Shown here one piece after another: positions 7,236-13,946 of a DNA stretch of 15,066 bases. This DNA comes from an uncultured Arsenicibacter sp. (lineage in GTDB: Bacteria > Bacteroidota > Bacteroidia > Cytophagales > Spirosomataceae), in contig NZ_CAMFHL010000180.1 in the NCBI RefSeq assembly GCF_945952095.1, positions 1-15,066 of the forward strand, given 5' to 3'. Under the pieces are notes generated by a model that worked only from the letters and a program-made list of their open reading frames with translations, was not told the origin of the DNA and searched no databases. A program made the position numbers and the translations under genes. Every line of letters starts with the position of its first letter. Position 1 is the stretch's first letter.

Positions 7236-7820
7236 TCATCTGAACTGCTTCGGCTTCTGCTGCTGACCGGCGAGGGTTACGATCTCGGTAATACGCCGTT
7301 GCCGCGTTTCGGGCAGTCGGGCGAGCACCAGCCATTGCAGTATCGCTTTCCGGGCAGATTTAGATAAGCCGAGAAAAAAGGTTTGTGCTACCGGCTGGTC
7401 AGCAAGAGCACTGGCCAGGTCGTCCGGAATCGTCATTGCCTCCGCCTCGTCGAATATTGACCATGACCCGTTTTGCTTAGCCACCTCGATGGCTGCGTAG
7501 CCGGCGGGCGCCATAAGCCCTTCGCTGATCAGACGCTGAATTTTTTCCTTGTTAATCTTTGACCAGACACTTTTAGGCTTTCGTTTACTGAAAAACTGCA
7601 TGTACTGATTCTCATCAATGGTTTTTGCCTTGCTGTCGATCCAGCCAAAACAAAGGGCTTCGTCAACCGAGTTGCTCCACGAAAGCCTTGATTTGTCGGC
7701 TTGCTTTTTATTGAAAATCAGCCAGACAGCTTGCTTTCTCTCGTGGTTTTCGGCCAGCCATTGCCGCCATTCCTGCCGGTTTGCAGGATAAAAGGTGTCG
7801 TAGGGTCGGGATTCCTCCAT
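7236..7820 (-). CDS. YdeI/OmpD-associated family protein
   Basis: A soluble protein of 194 residues. Hallmarks of this family are visible: the N-terminal block with EWRQWLAENH, VDEALCFGWIDSKAKTID (52-69) and RKPKSVWSKINKEK (80-93), and a C-terminal helical OmdA-like region (about 140-190) with LSKSARKAILQWL and ARLPETRQRR. The family has been associated with antimicrobial peptide or bacteriocin tolerance, but its biochemical role is not settled. The ATG overlaps the stop of the DUF1761 gene by one base (TAATG), so the two are likely translated together. It is convergent with trpA. The family call is firm, the role is not. Confidence 0.85.
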   Translation of the reverse strand: MEESRPYDTFYPANRQEWRQWLAENHERKQAVWLIFNKKQADKSRLSWSNSVDEALCFGWIDSKAKTIDENQYMQFFSKRKPKSVWSKINKEKIQRLISEGLMAPAGYAAIEVAKQNGSWSIFDEAEAMTIPDDLASALADQPVAQTFFLGLSKSARKAILQWLVLARLPETRQRRITEIVTLAGQQQKPKQFR

Positions 7821-8236
7821 TAGTGCATGGCTACAAGTATGGTACTGACAATTAAAATGCCGGCCAGATGATAGGTACCACTGATGACACCATAATGGAT
7901 TGGCCGCGGAATGTTAGGATTAATAGCAATATTGACCGTATTGGCAACCAGATAGCCAAAGCCAACAACAAATGCAAAAACGAAGGCGTCAGCAAAGGAC
8001 TGAATATGCAGGGCGTTTATTAAAACAGCGCTGGCAATCGTAATAACCAAAGAACAGAGGGCCGGTCCGAGGATAAAGATAGGTTTGTTGTTTTGCAAAG
8101 TCTCGTCAGCTCTGCCGAGTGAAATTTTATACTGTCTGGTGAAAAATAAAGTAAACCATAAGGCACCGAGAACAAAGTAAGCAATGAAGGCAATCAGGAT
8201 ACTGATCCAGTTTAAATTTGCGAATTGGCTGATCAT
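7820..8236 (-). CDS. DUF1761 family integral membrane protein
   Basis: A 138-residue hydrophobic protein with four predicted membrane segments, at about 10-31, 52-73, 82-104 and 115-136. The N-terminus NWISILIAFIAYFVLGALWFTLFF and the FGYLVANTVNIAI and HYGVISGTYHLAGILI segments are typical of DUF1761, a family of unknown function. It probably resides in the inner membrane. It overlaps the downstream YdeI-like start by one base. A TAnnTTTG-type promoter and repeated TGTCA sites lie upstream, next to a YafY-type regulator gene, so regulation by that protein is likely. Confidence 0.8.
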   Translation of the reverse strand: MISQFANLNWISILIAFIAYFVLGALWFTLFFTRQYKISLGRADETLQNNKPIFILGPALCSLVITIASAVLINALHIQSFADAFVFAFVVGFGYLVANTVNIAINPNIPRPIHYGVISGTYHLAGILIVSTILVAMH

Positions 8237-8261
8237 AAAACAGATGTTTGAGTTGATGATA

Positions 8262-8269
8262 CAAAGCTA
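8262..8269 (-). promoter_or_regulatory. Promoter -7 element for the DUF1761-YdeI pair
   Basis: Read on the minus strand this is TAGCTTTG, an exact TAnnTTTG match 25 bases upstream of the DUF1761 ATG. No TTG is found at the usual -33 distance; that position falls inside the TGTCA-type repeat cluster, as might be expected for a regulator-dependent or repressed promoter. Confidence 0.55.
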
Positions 8270-8280
8270 CATCCGCAGGG

Positions 8281-8308
8281 TGACAGCCTTATGTCAGGGG
8301 TATGTCAG
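8281..8308 (-). promoter_or_regulatory. Candidate operator with repeated TGACA/TGTCA sites
   Basis: On the plus strand TATGTCAG occurs twice, at 8290-8297 and 8301-8308, 11 bases apart (about one helical turn). TGACA at 8281-8285 makes an inverted repeat with TGTCA at 8292-8296. The cluster covers the -33 region of the DUF1761 promoter and lies just past the stop of a WYL-type regulator gene. The repeats are seen directly; binding by that regulator is inferred. Confidence 0.5.
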
Positions 8309-8311
8309 CGG

Positions 8312-9001
8312 TTAATGGTATTTATCAAAAAAATCCTGCAAGGTCATATTGTGTGGCGTAAATGACTGATTGAGAACGTCAAGATGCTTGATCCTGTCCA
8401 GCCTGAAATAGCGGAACTGATTCCGTGAACGACACCACGCTACTAATAACCAGTTTTCTGTACTCAGCAAGGCGAAAGGTTCAACAAGGCGTACAGACGA
8501 TTGCTGCGCTTCATTGACGTATTCTATTTTCGTCAGCCGGAAATTAGTCAGGGCGAACTGCAGGGCAGATACGTTATTACTGGTGCGTTCACGGTGGATA
8601 TTTTGATCAAAGCGTGTACGGTCTGTAAGCAGGTTGGCTTTGTGCCTGACATTTTGTTTTAAGACAGCCTTGATCTTGTCGATTGCTTCCAGATAATCCC
8701 TGATAAACGACGCATCTTTATTTTTGAGCACCAGCTGTTCGGCAAGAATTAAGGCATTTGCCTGGCTTTCAGTAAACATAACAGGCGGAATACGATAATC
8801 CTCCATGAGTGAATATCCCTTTCCTTCTTCTGTCACAACCGGAACACCGGCCTGTTCAAGTGCTCTTATATCGCGGTAAATGGTCCGGATACTAACCGAA
8901 AACCTCTGCGCCAGCTCAGTAGCGGTCAGAATACGTTTAGTCTGTAGTTGTGTCAGAATAGCCGTAAGTCTGGACAGTCGTTTGGTATCATTTCCGTGCA
9001 T
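8312..9001 (-). CDS. YafY-type HTH-WYL transcriptional regulator
   Basis: A 229-residue DNA-binding protein. Residues 8-65 form a DeoR/HTH_11-type winged helix: LTATELAQRFSVSIRTIYRDIRAL (25-48) is the helix-turn-helix and GKGYSL (60-65) the wing. The C-terminal half (about 144-210) is a WYL sensor domain ending in RYFRLDRIKHLDVL; at the signature position it reads WLL (184-186) instead of WYL. Such regulators usually respond to small ligands or nucleic acid and often control adjacent genes. The next genes downstream on the same strand are DUF1761 and YdeI-like, with a candidate operator between. Specificity is unknown. Confidence 0.9.
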   Translation of the reverse strand: MHGNDTKRLSRLTAILTQLQTKRILTATELAQRFSVSIRTIYRDIRALEQAGVPVVTEEGKGYSLMEDYRIPPVMFTESQANALILAEQLVLKNKDASFIRDYLEAIDKIKAVLKQNVRHKANLLTDRTRFDQNIHRERTSNNVSALQFALTNFRLTKIEYVNEAQQSSVRLVEPFALLSTENWLLVAWCRSRNQFRYFRLDRIKHLDVLNQSFTPHNMTLQDFFDKYH

Positions 9002-9044
9002 ATATGCGTGCCGGTTTTAACGTGTGATGAAGCCGGTACCTACG

Positions 9045-10136
9045 TCAGCGCGTAAGCTGGTGTAATGCCATTACGTTGCCAATATAAGGTGTACCATTCG
9101 TTTTCAGCACCTGCAACACGTCGGAAAAAGCTTTATCCTGATTGGCGAGGTTGGAAAAAAAGGTTACTTGCAACCGTTTTGCCGGTACATGAATCACAAA
9201 TGTACTGAAGCCGCAGGTACTGCCGGAGTGAAACAGGACAAGTTCACCGGATTGCGTGAAAAACCAGCCGTCGCCGTAGAAACTGCCGGCCGGTTGGGGG
9301 ATCGGCTGACGGACCGACGCCAACGAGGCTTCCAGGTCGATGAGTGTGTTATTGCGGAGGGCATTACTCCATTTCTGATAGTCGTTAAGCGAAGTGTAGA
9401 CCCCGCCGTCGCCTTTAGTGGCACTTGTTACACTTTGGTCGGAGAAATAAATAACACCGGCTTCGTTGCGCGCATACCCTATCGCGCGGTCAGGCAGCGG
9501 TTTACCCGGAATATATACCCGTGAGCCCGTCATGTGCAGCGGCGCAAAAATATGCTGCGCGACAAATGACGGAAACGACTGACCGGACACTTTCTCCACA
9601 ATCAGCGCCAGCAGGCAAAAACCGGAATTACTGTAGCGGAATTGGGTGCCGGGCGTAAAATACAGGCTGTCCCCAGGTGCCAGCAGGTTCAGTATGTCGG
9701 CATCCAGCAGCTGTTTTTTCTGATCCGGATTCATAACCGATTCGTAGTCAGGCAAACCCGAGGAATGCGTTAATAAATGCCTGATCAGTACCTGATCGCC
9801 TGCACGCTGGTTAAAGGCAGGAAAAAAACGACGGATGGGGTCGGTCAGAGACAATTTTCCCTGCTTTTCAAGCAGCAGGATAGCCATCGCTGTAAACTGT
9901 TTCGAAACCGACGCCATCCGGAAGTTGGTCATCGATGTAATGGGCTTTCTGGAACGGGTATTGATCACACCGGCACTCTTTTCGTACAGCACATGACCAT
10001 TTACTTCAACCTTGAGGGCAATGCCCGGCTGGTCTGGTTTGGTATGTGCTGCCAGTACAGCGTCGAGTTCTGGGGTAAGCTGTGCTGAAGCCGTTGAGGT
10101 GATCAATGTCAGTCCAAAAAAGAGCCCATACTTCAT
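9045..10136 (-). CDS. Exported serine beta-lactamase-family hydrolase
   Basis: A 363-residue class C beta-lactamase/DD-peptidase-fold protein. The start chosen (ATG at 10136) gives a signal peptide, MKYGLFFGLTLITSTASA, with likely cleavage before Gln19. A longer in-frame start at 10289 would bury this signal and run 146 bases into the upstream transporter gene. Catalytic motifs are complete: SVSK (76-79, Ser76 nucleophile, Lys79), YSN (168-170) and HSG (303-305). The family includes esterases, D-aminopeptidases and penicillin-binding-like hydrolases; these motifs do not define the substrate, and antibiotic resistance should not be assumed. It lies 7 bases after the SGLT-like symporter and is probably cotranscribed with it. 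Confidence 0.88.
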   Translation of the reverse strand: MKYGLFFGLTLITSTASAQLTPELDAVLAAHTKPDQPGIALKVEVNGHVLYEKSAGVINTRSRKPITSMTNFRMASVSKQFTAMAILLLEKQGKLSLTDPIRRFFPAFNQRAGDQVLIRHLLTHSSGLPDYESVMNPDQKKQLLDADILNLLAPGDSLYFTPGTQFRYSNSGFCLLALIVEKVSGQSFPSFVAQHIFAPLHMTGSRVYIPGKPLPDRAIGYARNEAGVIYFSDQSVTSATKGDGGVYTSLNDYQKWSNALRNNTLIDLEASLASVRQPIPQPAGSFYGDGWFFTQSGELVLFHSGSTCGFSTFVIHVPAKRLQVTFFSNLANQDKAFSDVLQVLKTNGTPYIGNVMALHQLTR

Positions 10137-10143
10137 AGGTCTA

Positions 10144-11781
10144 TTACCAGAAAACGGTGTATAGTACAGCCAGAATGCTGAATATAGCGATAGAGCCGGC
10201 AATGAATGACGGGGTAACGCGGAACATTCTGGTATCAATGTCAAAGCCTTTGGCCATTTTCCGGCCAATCGGGTCGAGATATGAGACAATAATCATGATG
10301 GCTACATCAATGGTAAAGACCCACATGGTCCGGTGCAGGAAAGGAATTTCATTCGCCTGCACATCAAACAAATGCATGAATTCCGGCCAGAATTTCAGCA
10401 GCGTCGAGAGCGGAATGGTCATGATCGCAACCGTCAGCGCGGCTGAGGTAGTGGCGCGCTTCCAGAAGAACCCAAGCAGGAAAATGGCAAAAACGCCTGG
10501 TGTCAGGAAGTTAGTATACTCCTGAATGTACTGATAGACCTGATCAAAAGACCGGAGCGCCGGCGCAATCATGATGGCGATGATGAACGCTACAACTACC
10601 GCCCAGCGGCCAACCCGAACCAGTTTTTCTTCTGAGGCATCCTTGTCAAAAAACTTTTTGTAAATATCGAGCGTGAAAATGGTCGAAATGCTGTTGCACT
10701 TACCGGCCAGCGACGCAACCACGGCAGCAGTCAGGGCAGCAAAAGCAAGGCCTTTCATGCCGTTTGGCAGCAGGTTCATCAGCACCGGATAGGCGTTGTC
10801 GGGCCGTACAGCACCGTTCGGGCCGGTCATTTCCTGCTGAAACGTACCGTTTTGGTACAGCACAAACGCCGCAATCCCCGGAATAACCACGATAAGCGGA
10901 ATCATCAGTTTCAGGAAAGCAGCAAACAGAATTCCGGAGCGGGCTGTTTTTAAATCGGCACCCAGCGCCCGTTGTACAATGTACTGATTGCAGCCCCAGT
11001 ACGACAGGTTATTGACCCACATACCGCCCGTAACCAGGGCCATACCCGGCAGCACTGTGTAATACGGGTGACCTTCCGGAAAGAACATGTGAAAGTGGGT
11101 ATCAGCTTGTTTGCGCAGCGAGAAAAGGCCGTTGACAGCACCTTCGCCACCAATTTTATCAGAAACCAGATTAAGTGCCAGATACGTAACTACGAGACCG
11201 CCAATGATCAGTACAACTACCTGTACCACATCGGTATAACCGATAACTTTCATGCCGCCGAGGGTGATAAAAATGGCGAATGCAGCCAATCCGATGGTAC
11301 AGGCCGTAAACGAAATACCGGCCAGCGATTCGATGGCAATTGCACCCAGATACAGGATAGAGGTCAGGTTAACCAGTACGTATACAATCAGCCAGAAGAT
11401 AGCCAGAATCGTACTCACCGTATCATTGTACCGCTGCGCCAGAAACTGAGGCATGGTATAAATGTGATTGCGGAGGTAAATCGGGATAAAGAAGACGGCA
11501 ACTATGATAAGTACGGCGGCGGCAATCCATTCGTATGATGAAATTGCCAGCCCCATGGCAAAACCCGAACCTGCCATACCGATAAAGTGCTCGGCCGAAA
11601 TGTTAGAAGCAATCAGGGAGGCGCCGATGGCCCACCAGGTCAATGACCCTTCAGCAAGAAAAAAGTCTTTCGTGTCGGTACTGGCTGTTTTCTTACGGCG
11701 GTAAATCCAGTAGCCATAGCCCGACACAATGATGAAATAAAGCAGAAATACTGCGTAATCGGCAATCGAAAGGTGGTTCAT
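10144..11781 (-). CDS. SGLT-type sodium:solute (sugar) symporter
   Basis: A 545-residue inner-membrane protein of the solute:sodium symporter family with about 14 hydrophobic segments, starting with SIADYAVFLLYFIIVSGYGYW (5-25). ASNISAEHFIGMAGSGF (58-74), NQYIVQRALGA (265-275), NSISTIFTLDIYKKF (363-377) and YIQEYTNFLTPG (418-429) place it in the sugar-transporting branch near vSGLT. Aligning by eye with human SGLT1, residues known to contact sugar there (Asn78, His83, Glu102, Tyr290, Trp291, Lys321, Gln457) all have identical counterparts: Asn60, His65, Glu84, Tyr261, Trp262, Lys291, Gln420. Na+-coupled hexose uptake is the likely role; the exact sugar is open. The hydrolase gene follows after 7 bases. 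Confidence 0.92.
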   Translation of the reverse strand: MNHLSIADYAVFLLYFIIVSGYGYWIYRRKKTASTDTKDFFLAEGSLTWWAIGASLIASNISAEHFIGMAGSGFAMGLAISSYEWIAAAVLIIVAVFFIPIYLRNHIYTMPQFLAQRYNDTVSTILAIFWLIVYVLVNLTSILYLGAIAIESLAGISFTACTIGLAAFAIFITLGGMKVIGYTDVVQVVVLIIGGLVVTYLALNLVSDKIGGEGAVNGLFSLRKQADTHFHMFFPEGHPYYTVLPGMALVTGGMWVNNLSYWGCNQYIVQRALGADLKTARSGILFAAFLKLMIPLIVVIPGIAAFVLYQNGTFQQEMTGPNGAVRPDNAYPVLMNLLPNGMKGLAFAALTAAVVASLAGKCNSISTIFTLDIYKKFFDKDASEEKLVRVGRWAVVVAFIIAIMIAPALRSFDQVYQYIQEYTNFLTPGVFAIFLLGFFWKRATTSAALTVAIMTIPLSTLLKFWPEFMHLFDVQANEIPFLHRTMWVFTIDVAIMIIVSYLDPIGRKMAKGFDIDTRMFRVTPSFIAGSIAIFSILAVLYTVFW

Positions 11782-11865
11782 AAGCAGGAAAAGGTCAAGG
11801 TATCTCTATAAGGAGCAGAGCCTGTAGTTCTAACCTAATCCAAAAAAATGACGGGGATTTATATG

Positions 11866-11902
11866 AAAAATGCCGGACGGGTACTGAACCCATCCGGCAT
11901 TT
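11866..11902 (-). terminator. Terminator of the thiolase gene
   Basis: AAATGCCGGA (11868-11877) pairs perfectly with TCCGGCATTT (11893-11902), with an inner GGGT/ACCC stem (11879-11882 with 11888-11891). On the minus strand the hairpin runs into T5 (11866-11870). It starts 19 bases after the thiolase stop and separates that gene from the symporter. Confidence 0.8.
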
Positions 11903-11920
11903 GCTTCTGAAGGAATGAAA

Positions 11921-13096
11921 CTATAGACGCTCAAAAATACCGGCAACTCCCTGACCGCCGCCCACACAGGCGGAGACCATACCATATTTCTGGTTTTCGC
12001 GGCCCATCTCGTTGAGGAGCTGAACCGATAAACGCGCCCCCGTAGAGCCAAGTGCGTGACCGAGGGCAATAGCACCGCCGTTCGGGTTTATTTTACTGCG
12101 ATCCAGATCCAGTTCCTTCACCACAGCCAGTGACTGGGCCGCAAAGGCTTCGTTCAGTTCGATCTGGTCAATATCGTCTTTTGACAAACCGGCTTTTTGC
12201 AGCGCAATCGGAATAGCGGCTACCGGGCCAATACCCATGATACGGGGCTCAACACCGGCAGTTGCGTAGGACATCATACGGCCGATTGGCTTGAGGTTAA
12301 GCTCATTCACAAGCCGCTCCGACATGACAATCACAAAGGCCGCCCCGTCAGATGTTTGTGACGAGTTACCGGCCGTTACCGAACCGCCTGCGGCAAACAC
12401 CGGTTTCAGACGGCCAAGCGCCTCGGCATTTGTATCAGCCCGTGGGCCTTCATCCTGACTAACAGTCCATTCGCGGGTTTTCTTTTTGCCGCTGGCTGCG
12501 TCGAAATAGGTTTCTTTAACCGAAATCGGTACAATCTCACCGCTGAATTTACCGGCTGCCTGAGCGGCCAGCGCTTTCTGGTGTGATTCATAGGCAAACT
12601 GATCCTGTTCCTCACGGCTGATCTTGAACTGATCGGCTACCTGCTCGGCCGTCAGGCCCATACCGATATAGTAATCAGGATGTTGTTTGGCTATTTCATA
12701 GTTCAGTGCTGTTTTCCAGCCCATTACCGGCACCAATGACATCGATTCGGTACCACCGGCGATGATACAGTCGGCCAGACCAGCGTGAATTTTGGCTGAG
12801 GCAATGGCAATTGCCTCCAGGCCAGAGCCGCAATAGCGGTTAATGGTCATGCCCGGAACACTTTTCGGCAACGAAAGCAGGGCAATGTACCGTGCGATCT
12901 GCATACCCTGCTCGGCTTCCGGCACAGCATTACCTACAATCAGGTCTTCGACACGCGCCGGATCAAGTTGCGGAACCTGAGCCAGTAAGTGCTTGATAAC
13001 TTCTGCCGCCATATCGTCGGGGCGGGTAAAGCGGAGACCACCACGGGGGGCTTTGCCCACTGCCGTACGGTATCCGGCTACTACGTATGCATCCAT
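11921..13096 (-). CDS. Acetyl-CoA C-acyltransferase (thiolase)
   Basis: A 391-residue thiolase that cleaves 3-ketoacyl-CoA with CoA (or condenses two acyl-CoA), in the cytoplasm. The nucleophile is Cys89 in NRYCGSGLEAI. His347 in GGAIALGHALGSTGAR and Cys377 in SACVGGGQG complete the active site, with NEAFA at 315-319 lining the pocket. I chose ATG 13096 because the protein then begins MDAYVVAGYRTAVGKAPRG at the usual thiolase N-terminus; an in-frame ATG at 13144 adds 16 charged residues with no family match. The sequence resembles FadA-type degradative thiolases of Bacteroidota, but no beta-oxidation partner lies in the window, so beta-ketoadipyl-CoA or acetoacetyl-CoA thiolase remain possible. 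Confidence 0.92.
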   Translation of the reverse strand: MDAYVVAGYRTAVGKAPRGGLRFTRPDDMAAEVIKHLLAQVPQLDPARVEDLIVGNAVPEAEQGMQIARYIALLSLPKSVPGMTINRYCGSGLEAIAIASAKIHAGLADCIIAGGTESMSLVPVMGWKTALNYEIAKQHPDYYIGMGLTAEQVADQFKISREEQDQFAYESHQKALAAQAAGKFSGEIVPISVKETYFDAASGKKKTREWTVSQDEGPRADTNAEALGRLKPVFAAGGSVTAGNSSQTSDGAAFVIVMSERLVNELNLKPIGRMMSYATAGVEPRIMGIGPVAAIPIALQKAGLSKDDIDQIELNEAFAAQSLAVVKELDLDRSKINPNGGAIALGHALGSTGARLSVQLLNEMGRENQKYGMVSACVGGGQGVAGIFERL

Positions 13097-13210
13097 ATTG
13101 TCAACCGGGTTTATCCTTTTTTTGATTCGTGTAATCCGACACAATGGTCTTTGCTTCTATCGGTTAGTGGATTTACACCACCACTACTGATAAAACCAAT
13201 TTTCTGTCGG

Positions 13211-13218
13211 GAAAATTA
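13211..13218 (-). promoter_or_regulatory. Possible -7 promoter element of the thiolase gene
   Basis: On the minus strand this reads TAATTTTC, seven of eight bases of TAnnTTTG. It would start transcription near 13205, leaving a leader of about 110 bases. The -33 site has no clear TTG and lies at the edge of the 16-bp palindrome at 13236-13251. This is the best candidate in the gap but weak alone. Confidence 0.3.
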
Positions 13219-13235
13219 CATAAAAAAAATAAAAC

Positions 13236-13251
13236 AGTATGCATGCATACT
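13236..13251. promoter_or_regulatory. 16-bp perfect palindrome, candidate operator
   Basis: AGTATGCATGCATACT is identical to its reverse complement over all 16 bases, with no spacer. Symmetric sites of this size are typical of dimeric repressors such as the TetR family, which often control fatty-acid degradation genes. It lies 140 bases upstream of the thiolase ATG and would cover the -33 region of the possible promoter. No regulator gene for it is visible in the window. Confidence 0.5.
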
Positions 13252-13302
13252 AAAAAAATCGAATCTAACTCCCCGAGGGTTCAAAACCCTCGGGGAGTTT
13301 AG
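13252..13302 (-). terminator. Terminator of bioFD: 15-bp perfect hairpin plus T-run
   Basis: The 15 bases at 13267-13281 (AACTCCCCGAGGGTT) pair perfectly with 13285-13299 around a 3-base loop. In the bioD direction the stem is followed, after eight bases, by T7 (13252-13258). The unusual length and perfection suggest a dispersed palindromic repeat used as a terminator. Confidence 0.65.
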
Positions 13303-13314
13303 CGCACTGGTCAA

Positions 13315-13344
13315 CTTCCAGGAAGTTCTTAGACTTCCTGGAAG
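13315..13344. repeat. Palindromic repeat overlapping the bioD 3' end
   Basis: CTTCCAGGAAGT (13315-13326) pairs perfectly with ACTTCCTGGAAG (13333-13344) around a 6-base loop. Each arm is itself nearly self-complementary (CTTCC-A-GGAAG). The right arm encodes the last residues of BioD (SFQEV) and its stop. Together with the CCCCGAGGG hairpin 13 bases away, it looks like a REP-type intergenic element. Copy number cannot be judged from this window. Confidence 0.5.
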
Positions 13345-13946
13345 CTAGTCAGCTCAGCAGCATGCCGGGCTATTACCTCTGGTGTAAGATTAGATTCAAG
13401 AGGAATACGGGCCAGACAAGGTAATCCGGTGTAGTTAAGAATAAACGATTCGGAGGCAGGCGTTGTCTCACCGTTGAAAATCAGGCCGAGGATCGGAATG
13501 TTCCGCTGTTTAAGGGCATCGACAGATAACAGCGTATGGTTGATACTACCCAGGTAATTACGCGATACCAGCACTACCGGCAAACCCGACTGCTGCACAA
13601 AATCAATATTCAGGTCGGTATCATTGAGCGGTACCATCAAGCCGCCGGCCAGCTCAATGACCAGGTGATTGTCGGTCTCAGGAATAACGAGTTTACTGAG
13701 TTCAATCGTAACGCCGTCAATGGCTGCGGCTGCATGCGGAGAGAGAGGTTCCCGCAGGCGGTAGGCCTCCGGATGAAAAACGGATGCTGCGTTACTGATA
13801 TACCGGCGGACGGTATGCGTGTCTGAGTCTTCGAGTGCGCCCGATTGTATGGGCTTCCAGTAGTCTGCCTTGAGTGCTTCTGTAAGAATGGCTGATACCA
13901 CGGTCTTTCCGATTTCGGTACCAATGCCGGCTACAAAAAATTTCAT
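13329..13946 (-). CDS. bioD: Dethiobiotin synthetase
   Basis: A 205-residue ATP-dependent enzyme that closes the ureido ring of 7,8-diaminononanoate with CO2 to give dethiobiotin, the penultimate step of biotin synthesis. The P-loop GIGTEIGKT (7-15, Lys14, Thr15) opens the protein, Lys31 in KPIQSG contacts substrate, and ELAGGLMVPL (98-107) stands for the usual EGAGGLxVPL. FNGE near 157-160 fits the nucleotide-binding region. Its ATG overlaps the bioF stop by four bases (ATGA), so the two are translationally coupled. The C-terminal codons are made by a palindromic repeat, which may have replaced the original end of the gene. Confidence 0.95.
   Translation of the reverse strand: MKFFVAGIGTEIGKTVVSAILTEALKADYWKPIQSGALEDSDTHTVRRYISNAASVFHPEAYRLREPLSPHAAAAIDGVTIELSKLVIPETDNHLVIELAGGLMVPLNDTDLNIDFVQQSGLPVVLVSRNYLGSINHTLLSVDALKQRNIPILGLIFNGETTPASESFILNYTGLPCLARIPLESNLTPEVIARHAAELTSFQEV

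Noticed and set aside
9002..9044. GCCGGT repeats between the hydrolase and regulator genes as a terminator
   Set aside because: They are direct repeats that pair only through a CCGG core with wobble ends, and no T-run follows.
10137..10289. Longer start for the serine hydrolase
   Set aside because: It would run 146 bases into the symporter gene and bury a clear signal peptide that begins at 10136.
10972..11538. 188-codon plus-strand frame opposite the symporter
   Set aside because: Antisense shadow of a membrane-protein gene, with low-complexity composition and no recognisable domain.
13097..13144. Longer start for the thiolase
   Set aside because: The 16 extra residues are charged and unlike any thiolase N-terminus; the conserved start is at 13096.
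12989..13348. Plus-strand frame across the bioD-thiolase gap
   Set aside because: It overlaps the thiolase 5' end and runs through both palindromes and the T/A-rich terminator tract; no coding signature.
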